Shown one piece after another: positions 31,773-41,713 of a DNA stretch of 64,000 nt. The position numbers and the translations under genes are program-made. A model generated the notes under the pieces. It saw nothing but the letters and a program-made list of their open reading frames with translations, was not told where the DNA came from and did not search any database. This stretch comes from Dendrolimus kikuchii (Eukaryota; Arthropoda; Insecta; Lepidoptera; Lasiocampidae), in the NCBI GenBank assembly GCA_019925095.2, contig CM034414.1, positions 1,838,001 through 1,902,000 of the forward strand, in the 5' to 3' direction. Within the stretch, counting starts at the first letter, position 1. Each line of letters opens with the position of its first letter.

Positions 31773-32131
31773 ATAAGTAAGTAGAGAGTTGGTCTGAAAG
31801 AGAGTGTCGGGGTGAAGGTAAGGAAAGGAATGCTCCGGTGGTTCGGGCATGTGGAAAGAATGCATGATGAAAGAATGACTAAACAGATATACAATGCAAA
31901 AGTGGATGGATGCAGAAGTCGTGGAAGGCCACGACACACCTTCCATGATCAAATTGATCGTGTACTAGCGGAGGGTGATGTCAGGAGCCTTAAGAACAGA
32001 CGAGTGTGCATGACAAGAGTTATGAATGTCAAAGAAGCAAGTGAGGTGTGTAAGAATGGGCCTAAATGGCGCTCTGTTGTTCGTGCCTACCCCGCAAGGG
32101 AACTGGCGTGAAGTTATGTATGTATGTATGT
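31773..32131 (+). mobile_element. L-A LINE 3' end, ORF intact
   Basis: Perfect 12-bp duplication aaatacaagtaa at 31761-31772 and 32132-32143. Encodes KVRKGMLRWFGHVERM to YPARELA, TGA and the TATG tail. Confidence 0.95.
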
Positions 32132-32290
32132 AAATACAAGTAATTGTTGTACAAAAGATGGTAAACAAAGTCGATTGGTCTCACTGTATTTGACCTAAAC
32201 ATGGTCATACAAATATTTGGGTACATGTCAATTTAAAAATTATAACATTTCTAAATTTATAAACATACTTTGATTAATTTATATAATATA

Positions 32291-32499
32291 CCAGCTGTCC
32301 TGGCAGACGTTGTTCTGCCGTGAAGAAATAAAATTTAGAACCCGATTGCAGCGCCACCTACCGGGTCCAAATGTAAGCTGTCCTATCTTTCAAGTCGGAT
32401 CAAACTGCGCACGGTGTGCAAATTTGATTAAAATCGGTCAAGTAGTTTAGGAGCCCATCGCGGACAAACAACGTGACACGTAATTTATATATATTAAGA
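32291..32499 (-). mobile_element. Non-autonomous Helitron
   Basis: On the minus strand it begins TCTTAATATATATAAATTAC at 32499 and ends ggacagCTGG at 32291, the canonical CTAG having one change. The body matches 36465-36674. Confidence 0.82.
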
Positions 32500-32586
32500 T
32501 ATACAGAGATAAAATAATGTCAACAATGTAGTATAAATCAGATGTCAGAGGCAAAAGTATAAATATAATATTTTACCTAATAAAAT

Positions 32587-32659
32587 GTAGGTATGTACTG
32601 TTGTTCGTGCCTACCCCGCAAGGGAACTGGCGTGAAGTTATGTATGTATGTATGTATGT
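32587..32659 (+). mobile_element. L-A ultra-short 3' insertion
   Basis: Only about 60 bases of L-A (tgttgttcgtgcctaccccg onward) plus TATG repeats, with the duplication acctaataaaat at 32575-32586 and 32660-32671. Confidence 0.88.
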
Positions 32660-32671
32660 ACCTAATAAAAT

Positions 32672-33157
32672 CCCTAATGTCATAAAAGCACTTTTCCATC
32701 AGCCATGAATGTAATTTAAATTTAAATTTTCTTTTTGGCAATTCTCTTATTGATATGAGTATCGAATTAAAGGCTTTTATGATCATCACTTACTTAGCAA
32801 TTTTTAAAATACATGTCAGCAATGTAAGTACGTCTCTATTTCTTCAATTTTTTTTTCTTTCTTTCTAAATTCAATTAAGTTGTCCACAGAAGTTACAAAA
32901 AAAAATTTGTTTGCAGGCTTTTTCTTTCAAGTTCTAAAGCTTGGCTCTATAGTGCGTAAAGCTTTCCCCATCTCCCATAACAATTAGAGCATGACGCATA
33001 GTGAATTTGCAGTTCATGACTGCTACCAATGAGACGAAAAGCACTAACGCAGTTGAAATTGATTTTTCATAAGTTTTCTACAGGTATTTTAGTAGAAACT
33101 TGAAATAAAACAATTTAGATAGATAGATAACACTTTATTGCTAAATTAACTGACATA
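32672..33157. other. No gene recognised
   Basis: AT-rich, nothing supported. Confidence 0.4.
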
Positions 33158-33416
33158 ATACTGTTACAACTTAGGTTCCGACAAAAACCAATTCCACCTG
33201 CATATCTGTAAAAACACATTTTATTACTTGCCGGCATTTGAACTAATTGTAAATCTTTTATGATCGTCTTCTTTTGTTTACTTATTTATTGGCATACGTT
33301 TCTAGAGAACAGCCCATTGTTTTATTGCACTCGTTTATGGCCGGTTGCGGCCGAATCATTAGCCAGGTGTTGCGGATTACGTCGACTGCGATACGGGCAC
33401 ATTTGTATTTGAGAGG

Positions 33417-33423
33417 TATAAAA
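33417..33423 (+). promoter_or_regulatory. LTR1 TATA box
   Basis: TATAAAA in the middle of the LTR, about 175 bases before the AATAAA signal, the usual order of a retroviral-type LTR promoter and polyadenylation site. Confidence 0.65.
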
Positions 33424-33591
33424 CAATGGCCTGATAGGGCGAGGGGCAGTCGAGCGCGAACTACGATCAAGGCGAGACGTGTGTACATTCGGGAATCTAT
33501 AGTGACAGACTTTACGCGTATCCTGCATTATGTTTGGATTTGTTGTGTTCGGTTATATTTGTACCTATGTTATACGTGTTTGTATAGTTCT

Positions 33592-33597
33592 AATAAA
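33592..33597 (+). terminator. LTR1 polyadenylation signal
   Basis: AATAAA near the LTR 3' end, conserved as ttctaataaa in the other LTR1 copies. Confidence 0.6.
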
Positions 33598-33817
33598 CTC
33601 TATAGTAATTCTAACGGCATTTAAATTCGAGTCCCTCTAAACTCGTAACAATACGTTAATGACTACATTTCTAGAGAAAACAATAGTTGGCCTTATCACT
33701 TACAGCGATTTCTTATTTATTTATTTAATTATTTTATTAGGAAAACATACAATAATTAATATTCTTAAATAATAAAACACAATATTATAATACATATATC
33801 AATCAATTTTTCACTGA

Positions 33818-34280
33818 TCTATATATAGGTATGTAAAAGAAAGTCGTGTTAGTTACACTATTTATAACTCAAGGACGGATGTACCGATTTGGCTGAAAAT
33901 TGAAAGTGAAAGTGGGGAGGTGGCTTAGAACCAGAAGATGGACATAGGGTACTTTTTATCGCGTTGGAACCGGTAGGTGGCGCTGAGAGCGGGTTCTAGA
34001 ATCCTCCTAATCACCTGAATAGATTTTGGTGATTTTGTTTTTGTGTGTTTGAGTGGGTCCCCGCATGGTTTAAATCCACAGTTAGAACCGGTAGGTGGCG
34101 CTGGGATCGGGTTCTAGAATCCTCCTAATCACCTGGAGCGATTTTGGTGATTTTGTTTTTGTGTGTTTGAGTGGGTCCCCGGATGGTTTAAATCCACAGT
34201 TAGAACCGGTAGGTGGCGCTGGGATGGGGTCCTAGATTTTTATTTTTTCAGAGCAGGACAACGTCTACCGGGGCCGCTTA
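33818..34280 (+). mobile_element. Non-autonomous Helitron with 118-bp tandem module
   Basis: Starts TCTATATATAGGTATG after an A and ends ggggccgcTTA, a decayed CTAG. The module starting gaaccggtaggtggcgctg occurs at 33967, 34085 and 34203, exactly 118 bp apart, the third copy being cut short by the 3' end. Confidence 0.85.
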
Positions 34281-34486
34281 ATTTATATAACAAAAATTGG
34301 GTCAAACAGTTAATTACAAAAATAGAATAATATTACAATTATACCAAAATTACATAAGATGTCTATTTAATTTAAATGAGGTCAATATTGAAATAAAACA
34401 AAAATAAATGTCACCACAATAATTACTAATAAAATAGAGATAACAAAAGGAAAGTATATAAAAAAATTAAGTCATTATTCTAAAAA

Positions 34487-35049
34487 GCGTTAGGTAGACT
34501 TCTAGGCGCTAAGAACCTCAGCCAGAAGGCCCAGCTCGCCATACACAACGCGGTGCTGGTACCTACGCTCGCGTATGGAAGCGAGAGTTGGGTATGGAAG
34601 AGAGAGCATGAAAGTAGAGTAAACGCGGTTGAGATGCGAGCACTGCGCAAAATCTGCGGAGTGACGCTCGCGGACCGCGTTCGTAATACCGAAGTAAGAA
34701 AGAGAGTTGGTCTGAAAGAGAGTGTCGGGGTGAAGGTAAGGAAAGGAATGCTCCGGTGGTTCGGGCATGTGGAAAGAATGCATGATGAAAGAATGACTAA
34801 ACAGATATACAATGCAAAAGTGGATGGATGCAGAAGTCGTGGAAGGCCACGACACACCTTCCATGATCAAATTGATCGTGTACTAGCGGAGGGTGATGTC
34901 AGGAGCCTTAAGAACAGACGAGTGTGCATGACAAGAGTTATGAATGTCAAAGAAGCAAGTGAGGTGTGTAAGAATGGGCCTAAATGGCGCTCTGTTGTTC
35001 GTGCCTACCCCGCAAGGGAACTGGCGTGAAGTTATGTATGTATGTATGT
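34487..35049 (+). mobile_element. L-A LINE, longest clean copy, RT C-terminal region
   Basis: Bounded by a perfect 13-bp duplication attattctaaaaa (34474-34486 and 35050-35062). The frame is open from LLGAKNLSQKAQLAIHNAVL through YGSESWVWKREHES, LRKICGVTLADRVRNTEV, MLRWFGHVERMHDERM and RSRGRPRHTFHDQ to YPARELA and TGA at 35027-35029. This is the thumb and C-terminal part of an RTE-like reverse transcriptase. Catalytic domains are missing because of 5' truncation. Perfect flanks and an unbroken frame argue for recent activity of an intact source element elsewhere. Confidence 0.95.
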
Positions 35050-35090
35050 ATTATTCTAAAAAATGTAAGTCTTTGGATCATTCTAAATGA

Positions 35091-35217
35091 CAACATTTTT
35101 TAATTTGGGTTTTAAATTGATATAAATGAATCTTCCAGGCAACTTACAGGATACTTCCTAAAAGTTGCCTGGAAGATAGGTAACTTATATCAATTTAAAA
35201 CCCAAATTAAAAATGTT
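35091..35217. repeat. 54-bp-arm palindrome
   Basis: Left arm 35091-35144 (aatttgggttttaaattgat, then tcttccaggcaactt) and right arm 35162-35217 are inverted complements apart from a 7-base bulge; the loop is 17 bases. The inner part of each arm contains the F1 start ttgcctggaaga. Confidence 0.85.
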
Positions 35218-35297
35218 GTATTGCAGAAGCTCAGCAGACAGGCAGACGGCCCACTTAAGGGAAAGCGGTTACCATCGCCTATGGACATTTGCAACCA
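35218..35297 (-). mobile_element. S1 3' fragment
   Basis: tattgcagaagctcagcaga to tggacatttgcaac, antisense. It begins exactly where the palindrome ends. Confidence 0.8.
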
Positions 35298-35446
35298 TAA
35301 AGCAATTAGTTTTATTTCCATTTAAATATTTTTTTAGTAATTTAAACACTATGTCCATATACAAAAGAGATCATGGAAGTACTGACAACGAAGCGTAGGC
35401 AATATCTAGTATTCCAACATTCTAAATGTCTTACAACATTTGTTTT

Positions 35447-35753
35447 TTCTATTTATTGCAGGAGCTCAGTAGACAGGCAGACCGCCCTGATGGAAAGCGG
35501 TTACCATCGCCTATAGACATTTGCAACACCAAAGGTGCTACAAATGCGCTGCTGCTCTCTTAAGGGAGACTGGAACCTGATCACTAATGCCGGAACACAA
35601 CTCATGATTGTTATGGCGACATACTCTAGACCAAGGGTGGTAGCCATCCAGTCGGACAAATGCCCTACCACCTAGCTGTGGGTTGTTTGTCGCCTCTTAC
35701 AACAGGCCGCCCGGCCTCAGGAAATTGTATTCTTTCTCCGCTCCTGCACGGAT
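35447..35753 (-). mobile_element. S1 retroposon, near full length
   Basis: Antisense copy from tttattgcaggagctcag to cgctcctgcacggat. Confidence 0.93.
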
Positions 35754-36464
35754 AGACAGATATTGACATGACAAAGAGGGACAACAGGACAATGTCATGT
35801 ACGACTGTCAGTGAAATGAGGCGACCGAGGCCGAGCACATCCGATTCTTAACGAACATTTCCGAACTAGTTTTGAACAGTACAAATGAGGGAATGCTGCT
35901 CACCGCCTCACCGGCCATATCGCTTGCCGCGGTACAAACCGTACAAATGTCCTCGCCTCATTTGAAGTCGTACATTGTACTAATTCAGTACAAAATATTA
36001 TGTTACTCTTACAAACTCATTTTAAAATCATGTAGTGCCCATCACTATCAAGTATTCTTCGGCCACAACTGCGAGTAAATCCGCGGTATTAATCAGTTTA
36101 AATGAATAAACAAGGGCGTACTTGTAATTCTTAGGGTGCTCGTCGCAGTCGCCGGCACCAACCGGAATAATATCCTAATCCAATCGCGGACAGATGTTTA
36201 GATTCGAATCTCATTATAATTCTAGGGTAAATACCTTTGTTTTGGACATCTTGAACAAATCTTAGCGACATCCTCTAAGTTTTGAACTATGAAATATAAA
36301 ATTATTACTTTTTATTTCAGGAAAATAGGTCCCATAATCAGAATGAATACAATCACATTAGATCAATGTATATATTATTACGTGAAGCAAAAACACAGCA
36401 AAAACTTTGTACCCCTTTTTATGAAAATTGCGCGGACGGAGGAGTATGAAATTTCGCACACTGA
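35754..36464. other. No gene; weak inverted repeat
   Basis: tgtacgactgtcagtgaaat then gaggcga near 35797-35823 pairs imperfectly with cctcgcctcatttgaagtc near 35953. It may be a decayed MITE. The rest is unassigned. Confidence 0.4.
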
Positions 36465-36674
36465 TCTTAATATATATAAATTACGTGTCACGTTGTTTGT
36501 CCGCGATGGACTCCTAAACTACTAGACCGATTTTAATCAAATTTGCACACCGTGTGCAGTTTGATCAGACTTGAAAGGTAGGATAGCTTACATTTGGATC
36601 CGATAGGTGGCGCTGCAATCGGGTTCTAAATTTTTATTTCTTCAGGGCAAAACAACGTCTGCAGGAACAGCTAG
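36465..36674 (+). mobile_element. Non-autonomous Helitron
   Basis: TCTTAATATATATAAATTAC at 36465 after A; aacaacgtctgcaggaacag then CTAG at 36671-36674 before T. The boundaries match the Helitron rule exactly. Confidence 0.9.
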
Positions 36675-36994
36675 TAGTTTATATAGAGAAGGAGTGCAGA
36701 ATACATTTTTTTTAAAATTATGCATAAAAAAGACATTAAATCAATAAAAAAGAACAGAAATTTCAATATACAATTTTTGGTGGTGTACTAAACTAAAATA
36801 AAAGTAATAAAATACTATTACGCTTTTTGCTAGTGTCTAAACCGATTCTGGTGATTCTTTTAGTTTTGGGTTCAGTAAAACTTCAGATTAGTTCTATATA
36901 AATCATATTGCTATTAAATTTTGGTTACCGAAGATATAGCAGAAAATTCATTAAAATCATACAGAAAATGTGACATTTTGGGGTTTTACCGTTT

Positions 36995-37620
36995 TTTTTT
37001 AAATTTTTTTTATTAACAAGTCTACGGACTTGAGTTCCGTATCATTTTTTATATCATAATTTCAAAGAATTTTTAGAATTTATACACGCTTCTTGGTTAT
37101 TTTGTTTTTGTGTGTGACATTTATTCAATGATATTTGTGTTGTGGTGTACCTTATGAATAACTTATTATATTAATTATCCGTGCAGGAACGGAGAAAGAA
37201 CACAATTTCCTTGCGGCCGGGCGGCCTGTCGTAAGAGACGACAAAACAACCCACAGCTAGGTGGTAGGGTATTTGCCCGACTGGATGGCTACCACCCCTG
37301 GTTTAAAGTATATCGCCATAACAACCTTGAGTTGTGTTCCGGCATTAGTGACCAGGTTCCAGTCTCCCTTAAGAGAGCAGCAGCGCATTCGTAGCACCTT
37401 TGGTGTTGCAAATGTCTATAGGCGATGGTAACCGCTTTCCATCAAGTGCTCCGTCTGCCTGCCTGCTGTACGTACTCCTGCAATAAAAAAATAAAAAAAA
37501 TATTTTAATTTTAATACTAATGTAAAGTGTATCTGTTACATGCTGGTGTTGTGAGGAAGTGCATGTGCAGTGTGTGCCTTATGTCTATACCTATATATAT
37601 TATCGTAACTAGTGCCGTGT
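36995..37620 (+). repeat. G1 repeat containing an S1 copy
   Basis: 36995-37176 holds ttattaacaagtctacggac, tttatacacgcttcttgg and gtggtgtaccttatgaataa. After the S1 insertion the G1 sequence continues with actaatgtaaagtgtatctg to about 37620, as in the uninterrupted copy at 47740-48055. Confidence 0.75.
37177..37500 (+). mobile_element. S1 retroposon, full length, inside G1
   Basis: From atccgtgcaggaacggagaa to gtactcctgcaat and an A-rich tail. It shares private variants (gaacacaatttcctt, gagacgac, ggtttaaagta) with the copy at 40943, which sits at the same G1 position. Confidence 0.95.
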
Positions 37621-37974
37621 GTGTTATTTTTTAATTTCGGGGGTTTTACCTTTATAACTTTCTCAAACGATTTTGATCATTCTTTTTATTAACATTTCAT
37701 TGTTATAAGATACCATATACGTAACTTAAAAGAGAAAAATAAAAAATAGCAAAAAAAGAGACCGACTTCAAGTGTAGATAACTGAAAAGCAAAACTTGAC
37801 ATTTTCTACAACACCTTGAAGTCGGTTTGTAGTAAAACATGAAAATTACTATGTTTTGCTTGTCATTTTTTTTTATTCTGTCAATCGCTTTACGTAACAT
37901 TGCTATTAATGCGTTTTTAAACTAAGTATAAGTTTAATAATTTCTTAAGTTATCGCATCTTGTAAACATAATAA
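37621..37974. other. No gene; short inverted repeat
   Basis: gaccgacttcaagtgtag near 37760 and acaccttgaagtcggttt near 37811 form a stem. Otherwise AT-rich. Confidence 0.45.
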
Positions 37975-38300
37975 AACTTTTTCCACCCATTTTAATATTA
38001 TATAAAATGATTAGAGCTAGGCACGTTTGCTGAAGAGTTTCTTGCGCCACGTCTTCTCTTCAAGGTGTTAAATTAGATCATGCTCCCATAGAGTAAATAA
38101 AAACCATAAACAAAATTAAAACTAAATAATTAAAATGAATAATTTGACGGTAGGCTAAATAAAACTTTAACAATACTCGTTGACACTTGACATCTTTGCC
38201 TTCCGTGACGTTTCGACCACTGAAAAGTGGTCGAAACGTCGGAATAACAAAAATCAAATAAACTACCGCGCTTAAAACCGTTAAAACGTAGTTTTATTAA
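37975..38300 (-). mobile_element. P1 repeat with perfect terminal hairpin
   Basis: Antisense P1 from the ccacccattttaatattata end to ccgttaaaacgtagttttat. At about 38207-38240 gacgtttcgaccac and gtggtcgaaacgtc form a 14-bp perfect stem around a six-base loop. Confidence 0.8.
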
Positions 38301-38974
38301 GTAATAAGTTTGTTTATTGAAACTAGTGACAAGAACAATAACGCTCACCCTACAAATTTTGTAAAACAGAGAAAAGGAATAAGATTTGAGTCTTCATCTC
38401 CCAAAAGGGGGGAGGGGGGATACTGGGATTATCCATAACATTAAACTGGGCACAAACAATGATGTTTTGTTGGTGCAATAATAAATATTCAAAATTTTGA
38501 AAATTATTTAAACACTGGAAGATAAACATGATCGTGTAATAAATGACGTGACTCTGAAATGCTTCTAAAACCTACACGGCTAGATGACGCCACCGGTTAT
38601 TCATTTTGTCGCATTTAGCTATATAATAATGACATGGAAGTAGAGGAATCTTTTGCAAAATGATATTAAGAAATATCCGTCACATTTTCTAACAGCGCCA
38701 TCTATTGGTAAGTAGCGAAACAGACAATTGTATAATTTAATTTACAAATGTTAGTTATTTTGGCAATAACCTTAACAATGCACAATATAACTATATAAAT
38801 ACATACGTAAAATCTTGATCGAATGGTATGATATTTTATAAAGTAATTTAAAATATTAAAATGTAAGTTGATCTAAAAATATATTTAATATTTATCTCCA
38901 TACTCTTTTTTAGCTTATATATATTGTCAGTCTGATAATACATTATATATTGTTAGATGTTTTTTATAATTCAT
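38301..38974. other. No gene recognised
   Basis: AT-rich with one G-run near 38403-38420. Nothing supported. Confidence 0.4.
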
Positions 38975-39286
38975 ATTTTTTTTTTCACTGCAGGAGTTCA
39001 GTAGACAGGCAGACGGTCCACTTGGTGGAAAGCGGTTACCATCGCCTATGAACATTTGCAACACCAAAGGTGCTACAAATGCGCTGCTGCTCTCTTATAG
39101 GAGACTGGAACCTGGTTACTAATGCCGGAACACAACTCAAGGTTATAGCGACATACTTTAGACCAGGGGTGGTAGCCATCCAGTCGGGCAAATGCCCTAC
39201 CACCTGGCTGTGGGTTGTTAAGTCGCCTCTTACGACAGGCCGCCCGGTCGCAAGAAATTGTATTCTTTCTCCGTTCCTGCACGGAT
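38975..39286 (-). mobile_element. S1 retroposon, near full length
   Basis: Antisense from poly(T)-cactgcaggagttcag to ttcctgcacggat. gtcagtctgataat and its complement attatcagactgaca-like sequence at 38926 and 39315 flank it in inverted orientation. Confidence 0.92.
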
Positions 39287-39607
39287 TAAAACTTAAATGT
39301 ACGTACAAATAGTATATAATCAGACTGACAATATACAATAAATAGACAAAGAATTGGTACGGAGTTAAATATTAAATACATTTTTAGACCAAATAGAAAC
39401 AATTTACAAATTTATTCAAACAGTACTTAAATGTAAAAATCCCAAAAAAAAAACCTAAAAAAAGAAAAGGCTTTATTTGATGAAACAACGACGCACTAAC
39501 ATTATTTACATGTTATACTATGAAAAATAGCATTAAAACAATATCAAATTTGTAAATTTGTACGCTGCATTTTCAGCAAAGAAGATTTGCACTCAGCTTG
39601 TTGCTGT
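39287..39607. other. No gene recognised
   Basis: AT-rich, nothing supported. Confidence 0.4.
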
Positions 39608-39849
39608 TGCAAAAGTGGATGGATGCAGAAGTCGTGGAAGGCCACGACACACCTTCAATGATCAAATAGATCGTGTACTAGCAGAAGGTGATCTCAGGAG
39701 CCTTAAGAACAGACGAGCGTGCATGTCAAGAGTTATGAATGTCAAAGAAGCTAGTGAAGTGTGTAAGAATAAGCCTAAATGGCGCTCTGTTGTTCGTGCC
39801 TACCCCGCAAGGGAACTGGCGTGAAGTTATGTATGTATGTATGTATGTC
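39608..39849 (+). mobile_element. L-A LINE 3' end, ORF intact
   Basis: Encodes DGCRSRGRPRHTFNDQ to YPARELA, TGA and TATG tail. Duplication gttgctgt at 39600-39607 and 39850-39857. Confidence 0.92.
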
Positions 39850-39997
39850 GTTGCTGTATAGGAATTATATCCAAGAGACCGCTGATTTTCAGTGCAAATC
39901 TTTAATTAATTTATTATTTAAATGTAAGATTCATTGAAAGACAGAAGAGATCAACATTTACAGGCTGCATGTTCTTTAAAGACCGACAAATAAATAT

Positions 39998-40275
39998 AAT
40001 AATAAAAGCCCATAAATGCCCCACTGCTGGGCCTCCCATTATAGGGAAACAGAAGTATACCCGCCACGCTTGTCCGAGGCGGCTTGACAGGTTTGACACA
40101 TCGGTTATCTCGATGTGCAGGTTGCATCACAATGTCTTCCTTCACCGGTATTAACACTTGTAACAATATGCATATTAGGTCAGAAAACTGCCTAAGTGGT
40201 GCATGTGTTCCGGTCAGGATCGAACCCGCGTTCGTTGAGTTTGAGATGCGTGCGCTGACCATTACGCTACACTAC
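39998..40275 (-). mobile_element. S2: tRNA-derived SINE
   Basis: On the minus strand the head carries TAGCGTAATGG, an A box, and GGTTCGATCC, a perfect B box, about 35 bases apart, as in a tRNA gene promoter. The body follows, then ggcccagcagtggggcattt and a TTATTATTA-rich tail. No functional tRNA cloverleaf survives. Confidence 0.72.
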
Positions 40276-40689
40276 TTACAAATAAATAGTGTGAAGGTAA
40301 TTATTAAATATATTAAAGAATTAATCGTCACTGGCGTAACTACTATCGCCATCTGTTGTTCGTATTCAGGAATTCTTTTCTATAAAGTGGGTAAAAGCAA
40401 TATAATACGAGTTTTGTTAATTTCTATTTGATTCAATCACAAGACAAAAGTTCTTCATAGAATAAAGTGTAACATGAAAAAAAAATCTTTGTTGTATGAA
40501 TGAAACGGTTGAATGGTTTCACTTTTCAATTCACTCAGGTTGAATACAATTTACGTATGACCTGATAAAATATGTTAACATCATCTATCGTTTCATATTA
40601 ATTACTGAACAGATGTTTTTGTAAGTAATGTCTACTGTAGACGCTAGATGGCGTTGTTCCTAATGTTTTAAAGAATTTGTAAGCAGCGC
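40276..40689. other. No gene recognised
   Basis: AT-rich, nothing supported. Confidence 0.4.
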
Positions 40690-40765
40690 TTTTTTTATTT
40701 TTTTATTGCAGGAGTTCAACAGACAGGCAGGCGGCCCACTTGATGGAAAGCGATTACCATCGCCT
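40690..40765 (-). mobile_element. S1 3' fragment
   Basis: Poly(T)-attgcaggagttcaacagac to gcgattaccatcgcc. It stops where G1 starts. Confidence 0.85.
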
Positions 40766-40942
40766 TTTTATTTTTTTATTAACAAGTCTACGGACTTGAG
40801 TTCCGTACCCTTTTTTATATCATAATTTCAAAGAATTTTTGGAATTTATACACGCTTCTTGGTTATTTTGTTTTTATGTGTGACATTTATTCAATGATAT
40901 TTGTGTTGTGGTGTACCTTACGAATAACTTATTATATTAATT
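40762..40942 (+). repeat. G1 repeat preceding S1
   Basis: Same sequence as 36995-37176 (acggacttgagttccgtacc, gtgacatttattcaatgata, gtaccttacgaataactt), again ending tatattaatt directly before S1. Confidence 0.78.
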
Positions 40943-41248
40943 ATCCGTGCAGGAACGGAGAAAGAACACAATTTCCTTGGCCTGTCGTAAGAGACGACAA
41001 AACAACCCACAGCCAGGTGGTAGGGTATTTGCCCGACTGGATGGCTACCGCCCCTGGTTTAAAGTATGTCGCCATAACAACCTTGAGTTGTGTTCCGGCA
41101 TTAGTGACCAGGTTCCAGTCTCCCTTGAGAGAGCAGCAGCGTATTTGTAGCAACTTTGATGTTGCAAATGTCCATAGGCGATGGTTACCACTTTCCATCA
41201 AATGGGCCGTCTGCCTGTCTGCTGATCTCCTGCAATAAAAAAAAAATC
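40943..41248 (+). mobile_element. S1 retroposon joined to G1
   Basis: Sense copy with the same private variants as 37177-37500 but a deletion of about 10 bases after ttccttg. Poly(A) tail. Confidence 0.94.
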
Positions 41249-41713
41249 TTTCTTGTAACTGCACATCTGTAAATACTAGGCTACTAACGCTGAATACTAC
41301 CATATACTACTAAGGGGTCATAAATAAATTACGTAACACGGTAAGAGGGGGCAGGGTTTCGACAAAGTGTGACTTTGTTTGATAAGGAGTGGGAGGGGTC
41401 CTAAATATTGTCACTTCATACGAGCATAGTGTTTAAATTATTGAAAAATAATTTAAATGGAAATAAAACTAGTTACGGAACTGCTGTTTTAGTTTAATAA
41501 TGTGTAGCAGCGAGAGGTAGAGGTTAAATGATACTTCAGATGGCAAAGAGTAGTATTCACTGTCGAGTGCTGATGTGAACTAATTTATTTTGGAAACGGT
41601 AACCCTAAGTACAAATATTCACAAGTCGTACAGCTAGTACAATATATAGCACAATGTGTGAGCGAGACGAATGATGTGCGAGCGAGATAAGCAACTATTA
41701 ATATGTGCGCTCC
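41249..41713. other. No gene; MITE-like patch
   Basis: aaggggtcataaataaatta, then cgtaacacgg near 41312-41345, resembles the end of a dispersed insect element. The other end is not found. Confidence 0.35.

Larger units (their letters stand above)
33162..33650 (+). mobile_element. LTR1 solo LTR, complete
   Basis: The best LTR1 copy: TGTTAC at 33162, GTAACA ending 33650, 4-bp duplication ATAC at 33158-33161 and 33651-33654. It has no internal region. Promoter and poly(A) signals inside it set plus orientation. Confidence 0.93.
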
